A stretch of 64,000 nt of DNA from Betaproteobacteria bacterium HGW-Betaproteobacteria-14 (GCA_002840845.1 PHCS01000005.1:18562-82561), one strand, 5' to 3'; counted from the first letter of the stretch, positions 1 to 8,841 are shown. Numbers and translations are program-made. The notes: generated by a model from the sequence alone, not told the origin.

Positions 1-418
1 TGTCCTTTACGTTGTTGCGGATGTAATCGACGATGGCGTCGAACTTGCTGCCCGTCGGGAAAATGCCCGTGAAGCCGAGCTGGCGCAGGGCCTCGTGATC
101 CTGCGCCGGCAGGTTGCCGCCGATCACCCACAGCTTGTCCTGCAGGTGGTTGGCTTCCAGCAGCGGCTTCAGCTTGGTGCAGAAGGGGATGTGCGAGCCG
201 GCCAGGCTGGACAGGGCGATGACATCGACGTCCTCGTCCAGCGCCATGCGCGCGATGGCCTCCGGCGTCTGCCGCAGTCCCGTGTAGATGACCTCCATGC
301 CGGCGTCCATGAGGGCGCGCACGACCACCTTGGCGCCCTGGTCGTGGCCGTCGAGGCCGGGCTTGGCCAGGAGCACCTTGATCCGCCGTGCCGTGGAGGC
401 TGACTTTTGCGCCGTCAT
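1..418 (-). CDS. Stand-alone B12-binding acyl-CoA mutase small subunit (partial, runs off left edge)
   Basis: Reading from the ATG at 418, the protein begins MTAQKSASTARRIKVLLAKP and carries the cobalamin-binding signature KPGLDGHDQGAKVVV (DxHxxG, with the His that replaces the lower axial base), followed by ALSSLAGSHIP and GGNLP. This matches the C-terminal B12 domain of the methylmalonyl-CoA mutase family. Only about 14 residues precede the domain, so this is a separate small subunit as in isobutyryl-CoA or 2-hydroxyisobutyryl-CoA mutases, not the end of a large fused mutase. The ATG overlaps the stop of the acyl-CoA dehydrogenase by 4 bp, implying translational coupling. No stop is seen in the 139 codons present. 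The catalytic large subunit, if there is one, lies outside the window, so the substrate is unknown. Confidence 0.85.
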   Translation of the reverse strand, partial: MTAQKSASTARRIKVLLAKPGLDGHDQGAKVVVRALMDAGMEVIYTGLRQTPEAIARMALDEDVDVIALSSLAGSHIPFCTKLKPLLEANHLQDKLWVIGGNLPAQDHEALRQLGFTGIFPTGSKFDAIVDYIRNNVKD

Positions 419-1548
419 GAGCTCACTTCCTTCGCGATGATGAGTTTCAGGATTTCGCTGGTGCCGCCGCCGATCAGCGTGAAGCGCACGTCGCGCAGAT
501 AACGCTGCACCGGGTATTCCATGGCGTAGCCATAGGAAGCCAGCACGCGGGCGGCCTGGTCGCAGATGCGCGCCGCCGCCTCGGTGGCGTTGAGCTTGGC
601 CATGGCGGCCTGCTTGTGGTGCGGCCGGCCGGCGTCGCGCAGCCAGGCGGCGTAGTACACCAGGTGCGTCGCCGCCTCGAGGTCGGTGGCCATCTCGGCC
701 AGCTTGAACTGGATGGCCTGGTAGCGGTTGATCGGCTTGCCGAACTGCTTGCGCTCGGCGGCGTAGCGCACCGCCTCGTCGAGCGCGGCCTGTGCCACGC
801 CGAGGGCCATGGCGCCGGTGATGATGCGGATCTCCGCCAGCGTCTTGCGCAAATGGCCTTCGCCGTCGCCTTCCGCCTGCGACAGGCGGTGGCCGTCCGG
901 CACGAAGCACTCGTCGAAGGCGACCTCGGAGGTGGGCAGGGCCCACACGCCCATCTTGTGGATCTCGCGGCCGACGATGAGCCCCTTGAAGTCCTTCTCG
1001 ACCAGGAAGATGGTGAGCTTCTTCTCCTCGCCGGCCTTGGCGAAGACGGTGAAGAAATCGGCCACCGGCGCCGAGGTGATCCAGGTCTTCTGCCCGTTGA
1101 TGACATAGCCGCCGTCGACCTTCTTCGCCGTGGTGGCGATGGAGTCGAGGTCGGAGCCGGCGTTCGGCTCGGTCATGCAGATGGCGCCGATCTTCTCGCC
1201 ACGCAGTGCCGGCTTGAACAGGCGCTCGAGGATTTCGGCGTTGCCGAGCATGTGGAGGAACTTGCTGCCCATCAGCGACTGCATGGCCACCGCGCCGGCC
1301 AGCGACATCGAGCCGCGCGCGATCTCCGCCAGGGCCAGAGCGAATTCGGTGAGGGCGAGGCCGGAGCCGCCGACGTCCTCCGGGTAGCGCATGCCGAAGA
1401 AGCCAAGGTCGGCGAGCTCCTGGAAGAGGGCGCGCGGAAAGGCGCGCGCCTCGTCCAGCGTGGCCGCCTGCGGCGCGATGCGCTCGTCGCTGAAGCGCGC
1501 GAAGGTGTCGCGGATCTGGCGCTGCTCGTCGGTCAGGTCGAAGTTCAT
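415..1548 (-). CDS. Acyl-CoA dehydrogenase with atypical active site
   Basis: A 377-aa FAD-dependent acyl-CoA dehydrogenase, which would introduce an alpha,beta double bond into an acyl-CoA and pass electrons to ETF. The order is the N-terminal helical domain, the beta-domain flavin motif ICMTEPNAGSD (about 123-133), WITSA, and the C-terminal helical domain with ERKQFG (265-270) and GTSEI (362-366). The Glu that acts as base in short- and medium-chain enzymes (in YEGT) is Gly361 here (IGGGT). A base on helix G, as in isovaleryl-CoA and long-chain enzymes, is therefore likely; Glu239 is the nearest acidic residue. The ATG at 1548 overlaps the hyuB-like stop by 4 bp. An ATG start within that overlap fits the family length; the longer open frame upstream is antisense noise. 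Confidence 0.9.
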   Translation of the reverse strand: MNFDLTDEQRQIRDTFARFSDERIAPQAATLDEARAFPRALFQELADLGFFGMRYPEDVGGSGLALTEFALALAEIARGSMSLAGAVAMQSLMGSKFLHMLGNAEILERLFKPALRGEKIGAICMTEPNAGSDLDSIATTAKKVDGGYVINGQKTWITSAPVADFFTVFAKAGEEKKLTIFLVEKDFKGLIVGREIHKMGVWALPTSEVAFDECFVPDGHRLSQAEGDGEGHLRKTLAEIRIITGAMALGVAQAALDEAVRYAAERKQFGKPINRYQAIQFKLAEMATDLEAATHLVYYAAWLRDAGRPHHKQAAMAKLNATEAAARICDQAARVLASYGYAMEYPVQRYLRDVRFTLIGGGTSEILKLIIAKEVSS

Positions 1549-3236
1549 GCCTTGAGTTCTGCTTCCGTCATGCCGTAGTCGCGCATGGCGGCGTCCTTGG
1601 AGATGACGCCGTTGCGCACTTCCTCGCGCAGCAGCTTGCGGTCGCGCTTCTTCGGATTGCCATAACCGCCGCCGCCGCTCGCCACCTGGTGGTACACGGT
1701 GCCTTTCGGCACGCCGGTGATGAGGTCCTTGTTCTTCGGCACCACGGTCTGGCCATCCGGGTAGTTCAGGCGGATGAAGTTCAGCCCGGCCTCCTTGCCG
1801 CCGAAGAGACCGAAGGCCGGTTCGAAGTCGCCGTCGCCGAAGGTGACCAGCTGCGTGTCGTCCGAGCCGATCTCGAAGACCGTTTCCACGCCGAGGCCGC
1901 CGCGCCACTCGCCGGCGCCGGCCGAGTCGGTCAGCAGTTCGTGGCGGATCAGGGTGTGCGGCGTCTGCTGCTCGAACATCTCGTAGTCCTGGTCGAGCAC
2001 GCCGCCCGAGGCGTCGATCATGCCGATGTGGTCGTAGCCGTCGGTGCCGCGCATGCCGCCCGAGCCGCCCTTCAGGCCCATGAAGCCGATGTCGACGTAC
2101 TTCTCGTTGGTGCCGGGATCGATGCCCGTCGTGAGCGAAGCGAGCAGGTTGTTCCAGCCGGCCGTGACGCGATCGGGCATGACGGGCGCCAGCGCGCGCT
2201 GGATGGCGTCGGCGTTGGGCGGGCAGAGGTGGTTGCCGAAGGTGGTGGCCTTCGGATAGGCGGCATTGAGGATGGTGCCCTCGGGAATCACGATCTCGAT
2301 CGGCTGCACCATGCCCTCGTTGTGCGGGATGTCCGGATTGACCATCTGCAGCAGGGTGAGGATGGTGGCCGAGGCGCTGGAGGTGTACGTGCCGTTCACG
2401 AAGCCGTTGGTCTGGGGGTCGGTGCGCGAGTAGTCGAACTTGATGTGCCTGTCCTGCACCTCGATGTCCACGCGGATGGTGTACTTCGAGCCGACATGGC
2501 GGCCGTCGAAATAGACGTAGCCTTCGCCGGCGTAGTTGCCGTTGGGGATCTTGGCGATCTCGGCTTCCATCATCTTGCGCGTGGCATCGAACAGCGCCTG
2601 CTTGTGCGCCTCGTAGCTGTCGACGCCGTATTTGTTCAGCAGTTCGACCAGGCGCCGTTCGCCGACCGTGCAGGCGCCCATCTCGGCCTTCATGTCGTGC
2701 TGCACGATGTCCAGGCGGACGTTGGCGAAGATCAGGTTCCACACGTCGCGGCGCAGCTTGCCGCGCTCGACGATCTTGACCGCCGGGATGCGCAGCGCCT
2801 CCTGCCAGACCTCGACCGCGTTGGGGTTGTAGCCGCCGGCGACGTTGCCGCCGATGTCGGCCTGGTGGCCCTTGACGGCGGTCCAGCCGACCAGCTGCTC
2901 GCCGACGAAGACCGGCTTGAAGACGGCGACGTCGTTGTTCTGGTTGCCCAGGCTGAAGACGTCGTTGTGGAAGAAGACGTCGCCGGGGTAGATCTCGCCG
3001 TCGAACAGCTTGCGGATGTGCTTGCATACCGGCGCCAGCGAGAAGGCCAGGATCGGCAGGTTCTCGGTCTGCTCGAGCATGCGCCCGTCGGCGTCGTAGA
3101 GGCCGGTGACGTAGTCCTTGGCCTCGCAGAGGATCGGGCTGCGCGTGGTCTGCTCCATCGAGATGCTCATCTCGTCGGTGATGGACTTGAAGGTCCGCGC
3201 GTACACGGACAACAGGATGGGGTCGATCTTGCTCAT
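1545..3236 (-). CDS. HyuB-family subunit (hydantoinase B / ketone carboxylase / lactamase type)
   Basis: A 563-aa protein of the hydantoinase B / oxoprolinase family, the partner of the HyuA-type subunit encoded just upstream (4-bp overlap, 3233-3236). Family features include the N-terminal block GNQNNDVAVFKP, VKGHQADIGG, the long central beta-rich region with PNADAIQRALAP, GMRGTDGYDH, and the Gly-rich terminal motif SGGGGYGNP (about residues 524-532). Known relatives activate a substrate or bicarbonate with ATP: N-methylhydantoinase, 5-oxoprolinase, caprolactam hydrolase, acetone carboxylase and acetophenone carboxylase. The length is near that of hydantoinase B (about 560-600). The context (CoA ligase, thiolase) favours a carboxylase or amidohydrolase that produces an acid for CoA activation. 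The substrate cannot be read from the sequence. Confidence 0.85.
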   Translation of the reverse strand: MSKIDPILLSVYARTFKSITDEMSISMEQTTRSPILCEAKDYVTGLYDADGRMLEQTENLPILAFSLAPVCKHIRKLFDGEIYPGDVFFHNDVFSLGNQNNDVAVFKPVFVGEQLVGWTAVKGHQADIGGNVAGGYNPNAVEVWQEALRIPAVKIVERGKLRRDVWNLIFANVRLDIVQHDMKAEMGACTVGERRLVELLNKYGVDSYEAHKQALFDATRKMMEAEIAKIPNGNYAGEGYVYFDGRHVGSKYTIRVDIEVQDRHIKFDYSRTDPQTNGFVNGTYTSSASATILTLLQMVNPDIPHNEGMVQPIEIVIPEGTILNAAYPKATTFGNHLCPPNADAIQRALAPVMPDRVTAGWNNLLASLTTGIDPGTNEKYVDIGFMGLKGGSGGMRGTDGYDHIGMIDASGGVLDQDYEMFEQQTPHTLIRHELLTDSAGAGEWRGGLGVETVFEIGSDDTQLVTFGDGDFEPAFGLFGGKEAGLNFIRLNYPDGQTVVPKNKDLITGVPKGTVYHQVASGGGGYGNPKKRDRKLLREEVRNGVISKDAAMRDYGMTEAELKA

Positions 3237-5359
3237 GACACGGTCTCCTTGGTTTCCTTGACACAGGACTGCACCAGGTCCTCGCGCCCCTTCTGGAAGA
3301 GGACGAAGGAACCCAGCGCGTCCACCGCGCAGTCGTAGGAGGCGCTGACGAAGATGGCGGTGGTTTCCTGCTCGATCATGGCGGGGCCGTCGACGCGGTT
3401 GCCGAAGCGCAGGCGGTGGCCGTCATAGACGGGTATCTCCTTGAACGCCTTCGTTTCCGGGATATAGACGGCGCGCTGTCCCTTGAGGGCGTGGGCCGCA
3501 TCCGTGCCGGCCCAGGCTTCCTCGCGGTAGGCCGGCTTGTCGGTGACGCCGATGGCCTGCACGCGCACGTTGATGATCTCGATCGGCGTGTTCTCCTGCT
3601 CCAGCGAGTAGCCGTAGAGCCGGTTGTGCTCGGCATGGAAGGCGCGCGCGATGGCGGCCGTGTCGCGCCGGTCGATCAGCTCGCGCGGTACGAGGAAGGA
3701 GACCTCGTGATACTGCTTGATGTAGCGGCAGTCGAGCTTCACGTCGTAGCGCCGCCGGGCCTCGGGGATGCGCTCCTCGACGAGCTGGCGGGCGCCCTCG
3801 GCGGCCATCTCGTCGATGATCGTCTTGAGCTGCGGCCAGTCGATGCCCTCGAAGCGCGACACGAAAGTGCGCACGAAATCGTGCTTGAGCTCGCTCATGA
3901 GCATGCCGAAGGCGCACAGCACGGAGGACTCGCGCGGCACGATCTGCAGCGGGATCTCCAGTTCCTCGCAGATGAGGCAGGAGTGGATCGGGCCGGCGCC
4001 GCCAGCCGGAATGAAGGGGAATTCGCGCGGGTCGAAGCCGCGCTTGATGGTGACCTCGCGCACGCCCTGCGCCATGTTGTTGCAGGCGACGCGGTACATG
4101 CCGGCCGCCGCTTCCTCGACGGAGAGGCCCATCGGTTTGGCGATGTGCTCCTCGATGGCCTGGCGCGCCGCGGCGACGTCGAGCTGCATCTTGCCGCCGG
4201 CGAAGAAGCCGGGGTCGAGATAGCCGAGCACGACGTTGGCGTCGGTGGTGGCGGGCAGGGTGCCGCCCTTGCTGTAGCAGGCCGGGCCGGGATCGGCGCC
4301 GGCGCTTTGCGGGCCCATGCGCAGCATGCCGCCCTCGTCGAGCCAGCCGATGGAGCCGCCGCCCGCGCCGATGGTGTGGATGTCGAGCATGGGCAGGGCG
4401 ATCTTGTGGCGGGCGATCTCGCCGTCGTTCTTGATCATCGGCGCATCCACCGCCACCGAGGCCTCGAAGCTGGTGCCGCCCATGTCGGTGGTGATGCACT
4501 TGTTCTGGCCGTGGGGGCGTACATAGAAGAGGCCGGCGCCGGGCCCGCCGGCCGGGCCGGACAAGAGGGTGAGGGCGGCCTTCTCGCGCGCCAGTTGCGG
4601 CGTGATGACACCGCCGTTGGACTGCATGATCAGCAGGAGGCCCTTGAAGCCGATGCCCTTGAGGCGCCCGACCAGCTGATCGAGATAGTGGTTGAGCTTC
4701 GGCCCGACGTAGGAATTGAGCGCCGTGGTGCTGACGCGCTCGTAGAAGCGGATCGAGGGCAGCAGGTCGGTGGACACCGACAGATAGACGCCCGGCATCT
4801 CCGCCCGCACCAGTTCCGCTGCCGCCTGCTCGTGCGCCGGGTTGGCGAAGGAGTTCATGAAGCAGATCGAGACGGCCTGCACGCCTTCCTGCCTGAACAG
4901 GTCTATGGCCTTCCGCACCGAGTCTAGGTCGAGCGGCGCGGTTTCGCGGCCGTTGCGGTCGAGGCGGCCCTTGATGCCGGCGCGCAGGTAGCGCGGCACC
5001 AGCGGCTTCACGTTGGTGTAGCGGTTGTTGTACTGCTCCTCGCGGATGCCGCGGCGCATCTCCAGCGCGTCGCGCACGCCCTCGGTGGTGAGGAGTCCGC
5101 ACTTGGCGCCGGTGCCGGTCAGCGTGGCGTTGGTGGTCACCGTCGTGCCGTGCACGATGGTGTCGATGGTCGGCGCGAAGGCCTCCAGCGACAGCGGCGG
5201 ATGCATGCTGGCGGCGATGTCGGTGAGGCCGTTGACCACCGCGATGGAGGGGTCCGAGGGCGTCGACAGCGACTTGTAGATCGCCGGCTCGGCATCGTCG
5301 CGCGTGACGACGAAGTCGGTGAACGTGCCGCCGACGTCGATTCCTATTTTCAAAGCCAT
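3233..5359 (-). CDS. HyuA-family ATP-dependent subunit (hydantoinase A / ketone carboxylase / lactamase type)
   Basis: A 708-aa hydantoinase A / oxoprolinase family protein. The N-terminus carries an ASKHA-like phosphate-binding loop, GIDVGGTFTD (residues 6-15). Further family blocks are HGTTVTTNA, LLSGPAGGPGAG, TDMGGTSFE, GAGGGSIGW, GADPGPACY and GGAGPIH. In the family this subunit binds ATP and phosphorylates the substrate or bicarbonate, while HyuB completes the reaction. It lies 36 bp after the CoA ligase and overlaps hyuB by 4 bp. No small third subunit (as in acetone carboxylase) and no second HyuA/HyuB pair (as in acetophenone carboxylase) is seen, so neither of those enzymes can be called directly. 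Lactam or hydantoin hydrolysis is the main alternative. Confidence 0.87.
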   Translation of the reverse strand: MALKIGIDVGGTFTDFVVTRDDAEPAIYKSLSTPSDPSIAVVNGLTDIAASMHPPLSLEAFAPTIDTIVHGTTVTTNATLTGTGAKCGLLTTEGVRDALEMRRGIREEQYNNRYTNVKPLVPRYLRAGIKGRLDRNGRETAPLDLDSVRKAIDLFRQEGVQAVSICFMNSFANPAHEQAAAELVRAEMPGVYLSVSTDLLPSIRFYERVSTTALNSYVGPKLNHYLDQLVGRLKGIGFKGLLLIMQSNGGVITPQLAREKAALTLLSGPAGGPGAGLFYVRPHGQNKCITTDMGGTSFEASVAVDAPMIKNDGEIARHKIALPMLDIHTIGAGGGSIGWLDEGGMLRMGPQSAGADPGPACYSKGGTLPATTDANVVLGYLDPGFFAGGKMQLDVAAARQAIEEHIAKPMGLSVEEAAAGMYRVACNNMAQGVREVTIKRGFDPREFPFIPAGGAGPIHSCLICEELEIPLQIVPRESSVLCAFGMLMSELKHDFVRTFVSRFEGIDWPQLKTIIDEMAAEGARQLVEERIPEARRRYDVKLDCRYIKQYHEVSFLVPRELIDRRDTAAIARAFHAEHNRLYGYSLEQENTPIEIINVRVQAIGVTDKPAYREEAWAGTDAAHALKGQRAVYIPETKAFKEIPVYDGHRLRFGNRVDGPAMIEQETTAIFVSASYDCAVDALGSFVLFQKGREDLVQSCVKETKETVS

Positions 5360-5395
5360 GAAGTTCGCTCCGTATGCTCTGGCATGTGTGTTCTT

Positions 5396-6919
5396 TCAGG
5401 CGGCTGCTTCGTGGGCGACCATGCGACGCACGTCGTCCTTGCGTATCTTGCCCAGGGCGGTCTTCGGCAGCTGGCCGACGAAGACGACTTCCTTGGGATG
5501 CTTGTAGCGGGCAATGCGGCCCTCGAGCAGCCTGAGGACCTGCTCCGCGCTGAGGCTGCAGCCGTCCTTCGGCGCCACCACGGCGACGACGATCTCGCCC
5601 CAGCGCGCATCGGCGCGGCCGACGACCGAGGCCTCGGCAATGTCCGGGCTCTCGAGCAGGACGTTTTCGATCTCGGCCGGATAGATGTTCTCGCCGCCGG
5701 AAATGATCATTTCCTTCCTGCGGCCATCGACATAGAGATAGCCCTCGGCGTCCAGGTGGCCCATGTCGCCGGTGTGGAACCAGCCGTTTTGCAGTACCGC
5801 GGCGGTTGCCTCGGGCGCATTCCAGTAGCCGGCCATCACATTGTGGCCCTGGATGAGGATCTCGCCGGTGGTGCCCTGCGGGACGTCCTTGCCGAGGTCG
5901 TCGGCGATGCGCAGGCGGCAGTGCCTGGCAGGCTTGCCCGCCGAACCCGCCTTGCGCTCGGCGTCCTTGACCTTGATGTAGACCGCAATGGGACAGGTTT
6001 CGGTGGAACCGTAGACCTGGATCAGCGGCACCCCCTTTTCATGCACGGCGCGGATCAGCCGCTCCGGCACGATGGTGGAGCCGCTGGTGATCATGCGCAG
6101 GCTGGAGAGGTCCGCGGTTTGCCAGCGCGGGCTGGCCATCATCATGTCGAGTTGCGCCGGCACCAGCACGGCAAGGGTGATGCGCTCGCGTTCGATGGCA
6201 TCGAAGGTGGCGTCGACGTCGAATTTCGGATGCAGCACCACGCTGCAGCCCGCCGCGAGTGCCGGCGTGGTCTGGTTGTTGAGGCCGCCGACATGGAACA
6301 GCGGCAGCGTGGTGAGGATGATGTCGTCGGCCGTCAGGTCGTGCATGTCGGCGCTGTTGGCCGCATTCCAGAGCAGGGCATCCTGCGTCAGCAGCACGCC
6401 CTTGGGCTTGCCGGTCGAGCCGGAGGTATAGCAGATGAGCAGGGGCGCCTGTGCATCGACGCCGGTATCGCGCGGCGCGGCCATGGTGGCGCGGGCCAGG
6501 AATTCGTCACAGCCGGTCCAGCCTGCCTGCTCTGCGCCCATGCTGACCAGCATGACGCCGCCGAGCTCCGGCCTGAGTGTTTCCGTTTGGGCGATGAAAG
6601 GGGCTTCGACGAACAGCACGGCGGGCGGGCAGTCTTCCAGCATCTGCCGGTGCTCGGGCGCGGCCAGACGCCAGTTGAGCGGCATGAAGAGGGCGCCGAG
6701 CCGGGCGCAGGCGAAGAGCAGCGCCAACATTTCCGGGCTGTTGTAGCCGAGGTAGGCGGCGCAGCTGCCGCGCTTCACGCCGCTGCCTGCCAGTGCTGCG
6801 GCGAAGCTGTCGACCAGCGCGGCCAGGCCGGCATAGGAGACTTCGCGTCCGGGAAAGCGAATGGCCGCCTTGTCGGGCGTCAGCCCGGCATTGTGGTCGA
6901 TCCATTCGGCCAGGTTCAT
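5396..6919 (-). CDS. AMP-forming acyl-CoA ligase
   Basis: A 507-aa ANL-superfamily ligase: acid + ATP + CoA gives acyl-CoA + AMP + PPi. Visible motifs are the P-loop YTSGSTGKPKG (164-174), YGSTE (A5), GWFHTGD (A7), the hinge VDGRRKEMIISGGENIYP (A8), and PKTALGKIRK with the adenylation Lys at 491 (A10). It is closest in style to FadD3/medium-chain acyl-CoA synthetases, and it is not part of either bzd operon. It lies between a thiolase (19-bp gap) and the HyuA/HyuB pair (36-bp gap), so a product acid of HyuA/HyuB, perhaps a beta-keto acid, is a reasonable substrate. A role as the benzoate-CoA ligase is less likely but cannot be excluded. Confidence 0.9.
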   Translation of the reverse strand: MNLAEWIDHNAGLTPDKAAIRFPGREVSYAGLAALVDSFAAALAGSGVKRGSCAAYLGYNSPEMLALLFACARLGALFMPLNWRLAAPEHRQMLEDCPPAVLFVEAPFIAQTETLRPELGGVMLVSMGAEQAGWTGCDEFLARATMAAPRDTGVDAQAPLLICYTSGSTGKPKGVLLTQDALLWNAANSADMHDLTADDIILTTLPLFHVGGLNNQTTPALAAGCSVVLHPKFDVDATFDAIERERITLAVLVPAQLDMMMASPRWQTADLSSLRMITSGSTIVPERLIRAVHEKGVPLIQVYGSTETCPIAVYIKVKDAERKAGSAGKPARHCRLRIADDLGKDVPQGTTGEILIQGHNVMAGYWNAPEATAAVLQNGWFHTGDMGHLDAEGYLYVDGRRKEMIISGGENIYPAEIENVLLESPDIAEASVVGRADARWGEIVVAVVAPKDGCSLSAEQVLRLLEGRIARYKHPKEVVFVGQLPKTALGKIRKDDVRRMVAHEAAA

Positions 6920-6938
6920 CTTTCGCTCCCTATGCGAT

Positions 6939-8144
6939 TCAGGCGCCGGTCACTTCAAGCACGACCGCCATTGCCGTGTCGCCCGCTGCGCAGCCGGTGA
7001 ACAGTCCGTAGCCGCCGCCGCGCAGCGCCAGTTCCTCGATCAGTTCGATGATCGCGCGCGTGCCCATCGGCGCCTGCGGGTGACCCCAGACCAGCGAGCA
7101 GCCGAAATTGTTCATCGACATCAGGTCGGCGCCGGTCTGGCGGGCGAAGAAGAGATCGTTGATGGCGAAGGGGTTGTGTGTCTTGATCGCCGCCATGTCC
7201 TTGATGTCCTTGCCGGCCTGCGCGAGGGCCTGTTTAGCTGCCGGCACGGTGGCCTCGGGCATGTGGGCGAGTGCGGCGCGCGACAGGCCGAAGCCGTGCA
7301 GGCGCACGGCGATCTTCGGGTCGGCGGACAGTTCGCGCGCCTTTTCCGGCGTGGTGACGACGATGGCGGCGTTGCCGTCGGCCGGGTGCGTCTGGCCGCC
7401 GAAGGTGACAGTGCCGCCTTCCATGACCGGCTTGAGCTTCGCCAGGCCTTCGGCGGTGGAGTGGTTGATGCCCTCGTCAGCCTCCATCGTGCCGACGGTT
7501 TTCTTGTAGTTCGGCGCCGGCACCTCGAAGGGCAGGGTCATGAAGCGCTTGAGGAAGGCCGCATCGTTCGCCAGCGCCTCGCGGTACTGCGCTTCGCGGC
7601 GCAGCACGACCTCGTGCTGCTCGGCGGTGCCGATGCCGTGCTTCTTCGCCACGTTTTCCGCCGTCTGCAGCATGGAATGGCGGCCGAGCGGATCGCAGCC
7701 GAAGTTGTCCATCACCCAGTCTTCGGATCCGCCGGTGCCGCCCGGGCCCTTCGGATTCGGGTAGTAGAGGTGCGGGCCGTTGGACGTGCGATCGCAATTG
7801 ATCACCAGCGCCGTGCTGCAGAGGCTGACTTCTATTTCCTGCACTGCCGCGAGCAGGGTGCGCACGCCGGTGGCGCAGGCCTGCATCAGCGTCGGACCGC
7901 CCGCCTGGCCGGCACCGATGAGGCCGGTGAGCCAGGGCAGGCCGTAAAAGGAATGTTTCTGCGGCACGGAAAAACCGAGCGCGCCGTAGTCGAACACCTT
8001 CGGATCGATCTTCCGCTTTGCCAGCTCGTTCTTCGCCACGTGGGCGGCGAACTCGATGCTGTGCAGATTTGCGAAACTGCCCTGCCAGCGCGCGAAGGGG
8101 GTGCTCCAGTAGGCGCCGTAGGGGATCTCTGCCTTGTAGCTCAT
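6939..8144 (-). CDS. Thiolase family acyl-CoA acetyltransferase
   Basis: A 401-aa thiolase, which would cleave a 3-ketoacyl-CoA with CoA to a shorter acyl-CoA plus acetyl-CoA. The nucleophilic Cys is Cys90 in QACATG. The C-terminal His and second Cys are His355 (WGHPQAPMG, corresponding to GHPxGxSG) and Cys385 (FTGCAAGD, corresponding to CxGGG). The start at 8144 (MSYKAE) was chosen because the family N-terminus begins there; the open frame extends further upstream into the regulator gene. It follows the GntR gene by 16 bp. With the ligase and HyuA/HyuB it forms a logical carboxylate, activate and thiolyse sequence. Confidence 0.88.
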   Translation of the reverse strand: MSYKAEIPYGAYWSTPFARWQGSFANLHSIEFAAHVAKNELAKRKIDPKVFDYGALGFSVPQKHSFYGLPWLTGLIGAGQAGGPTLMQACATGVRTLLAAVQEIEVSLCSTALVINCDRTSNGPHLYYPNPKGPGGTGGSEDWVMDNFGCDPLGRHSMLQTAENVAKKHGIGTAEQHEVVLRREAQYREALANDAAFLKRFMTLPFEVPAPNYKKTVGTMEADEGINHSTAEGLAKLKPVMEGGTVTFGGQTHPADGNAAIVVTTPEKARELSADPKIAVRLHGFGLSRAALAHMPEATVPAAKQALAQAGKDIKDMAAIKTHNPFAINDLFFARQTGADLMSMNNFGCSLVWGHPQAPMGTRAIIELIEELALRGGGYGLFTGCAAGDTAMAVVLEVTGA

Positions 8145-8160
8145 GTCGGTTTCCTGTGTG

Positions 8161-8841
8161 TTATACGGTTTCAGGCTGGTCAAGCCCGGTGGCAATGATG
8201 AAGGCGCGCTTCGCCTCGCCGAGGTGGTCGCGCATGGCGGCAGCCGCCGCTTCGCCGTCGCCTGCGGCCAGTGCGCCGGCGATGCGCCGCAGGCCCTTGA
8301 TGACGATGCCGCGGATCTTCGCATCGCCAAGGGTCAGGGCGCGGATGCGCATCATGTGGTCGGCATACTGTTCGATGGCGCGCACCAGGCGGCGATTGGG
8401 CACCAGGTCCTTCCAGGCATTGCGGAAGCGGATATTGGCCTCGCGGAAGGCGTCGGCATCGCCGGCCCTGAAGGCGGCTTCTGCCGCGGCCAGGGCCTCT
8501 TCGATCGGGGCGCGCACGCCCGGATCGGTCGTGAGTTCGGCGACGCGGCGCAACGCGGCCGGCTCGATGAGAAAGCGCACTTCGTAAATGTCATCGACGT
8601 CGCTCAGCGTCAGGGACGGCACGACGAAGCTGCGGCCGTCCGAGGCAAGCAGCCCTTCGCTGGCGAGGCGCGTCAGGGCTTCGCGCACGGGTGTGCGCGA
8701 GACGCCGAGTCTTTCCGCCAGTTGGACTTCCTGCAGGGGCTGCCCCGTTGCGATGGTGCCGTCGCGCAGATGTGCGCGAAGCGTCTGATAAACCTGATCG
8801 CCCAGGGCGAGGGGGCGTTGCAACGGCTTGATTGTGGACAC
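8161..8841 (-). CDS. GntR-family (FCD subfamily) transcriptional regulator
   Basis: About 226 aa from a GTG at 8841 (TTG at 8844 is equally possible); a GGAGG lies about 10 nt upstream, and this is the family's usual length. The N-terminal winged helix-turn-helix is evident (DQVYQTLRAHLRDGTI, LAERLGVSRTPVREALTRL, then the wing). It is followed by an all-helical FCD effector domain with the metal and effector residues expected of the class (DIYEVRFLIEP; the terminal AMRDHL). FCD members usually repress catabolic genes until an organic acid or acyl-CoA binds. It is the first gene of the operon running to the left edge, and a palindrome at 8893-8907 overlapping its promoter suggests autoregulation. 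Confidence 0.9.
   Translation of the reverse strand: MSTIKPLQRPLALGDQVYQTLRAHLRDGTIATGQPLQEVQLAERLGVSRTPVREALTRLASEGLLASDGRSFVVPSLTLSDVDDIYEVRFLIEPAALRRVAELTTDPGVRAPIEEALAAAEAAFRAGDADAFREANIRFRNAWKDLVPNRRLVRAIEQYADHMMRIRALTLGDAKIRGIVIKGLRRIAGALAAGDGEAAAAAMRDHLGEAKRAFIIATGLDQPETV

Noticed and set aside
1545..5359. Acetone or acetophenone carboxylase named outright
   Set aside because: The small third subunit of acetone carboxylase and the extra subunits of acetophenone carboxylase are absent; subunit lengths are nearer to hydantoinase/lactamase types.
5396..6919. Benzoate-CoA ligase (bzdA)
   Set aside because: It lies in the GntR-controlled operon and not with bzd genes, and its sequence style is of FadD-type acyl ligases. 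Not strictly excluded.
616..7000. Very long plus-strand open frames opposite the acyl-CoA dehydrogenase, hyuAB and ligase genes
   Set aside because: Translations are rich in Arg, Ala, Gly, His and Val with no domains. They mirror the third-position GC of the true minus-strand genes.
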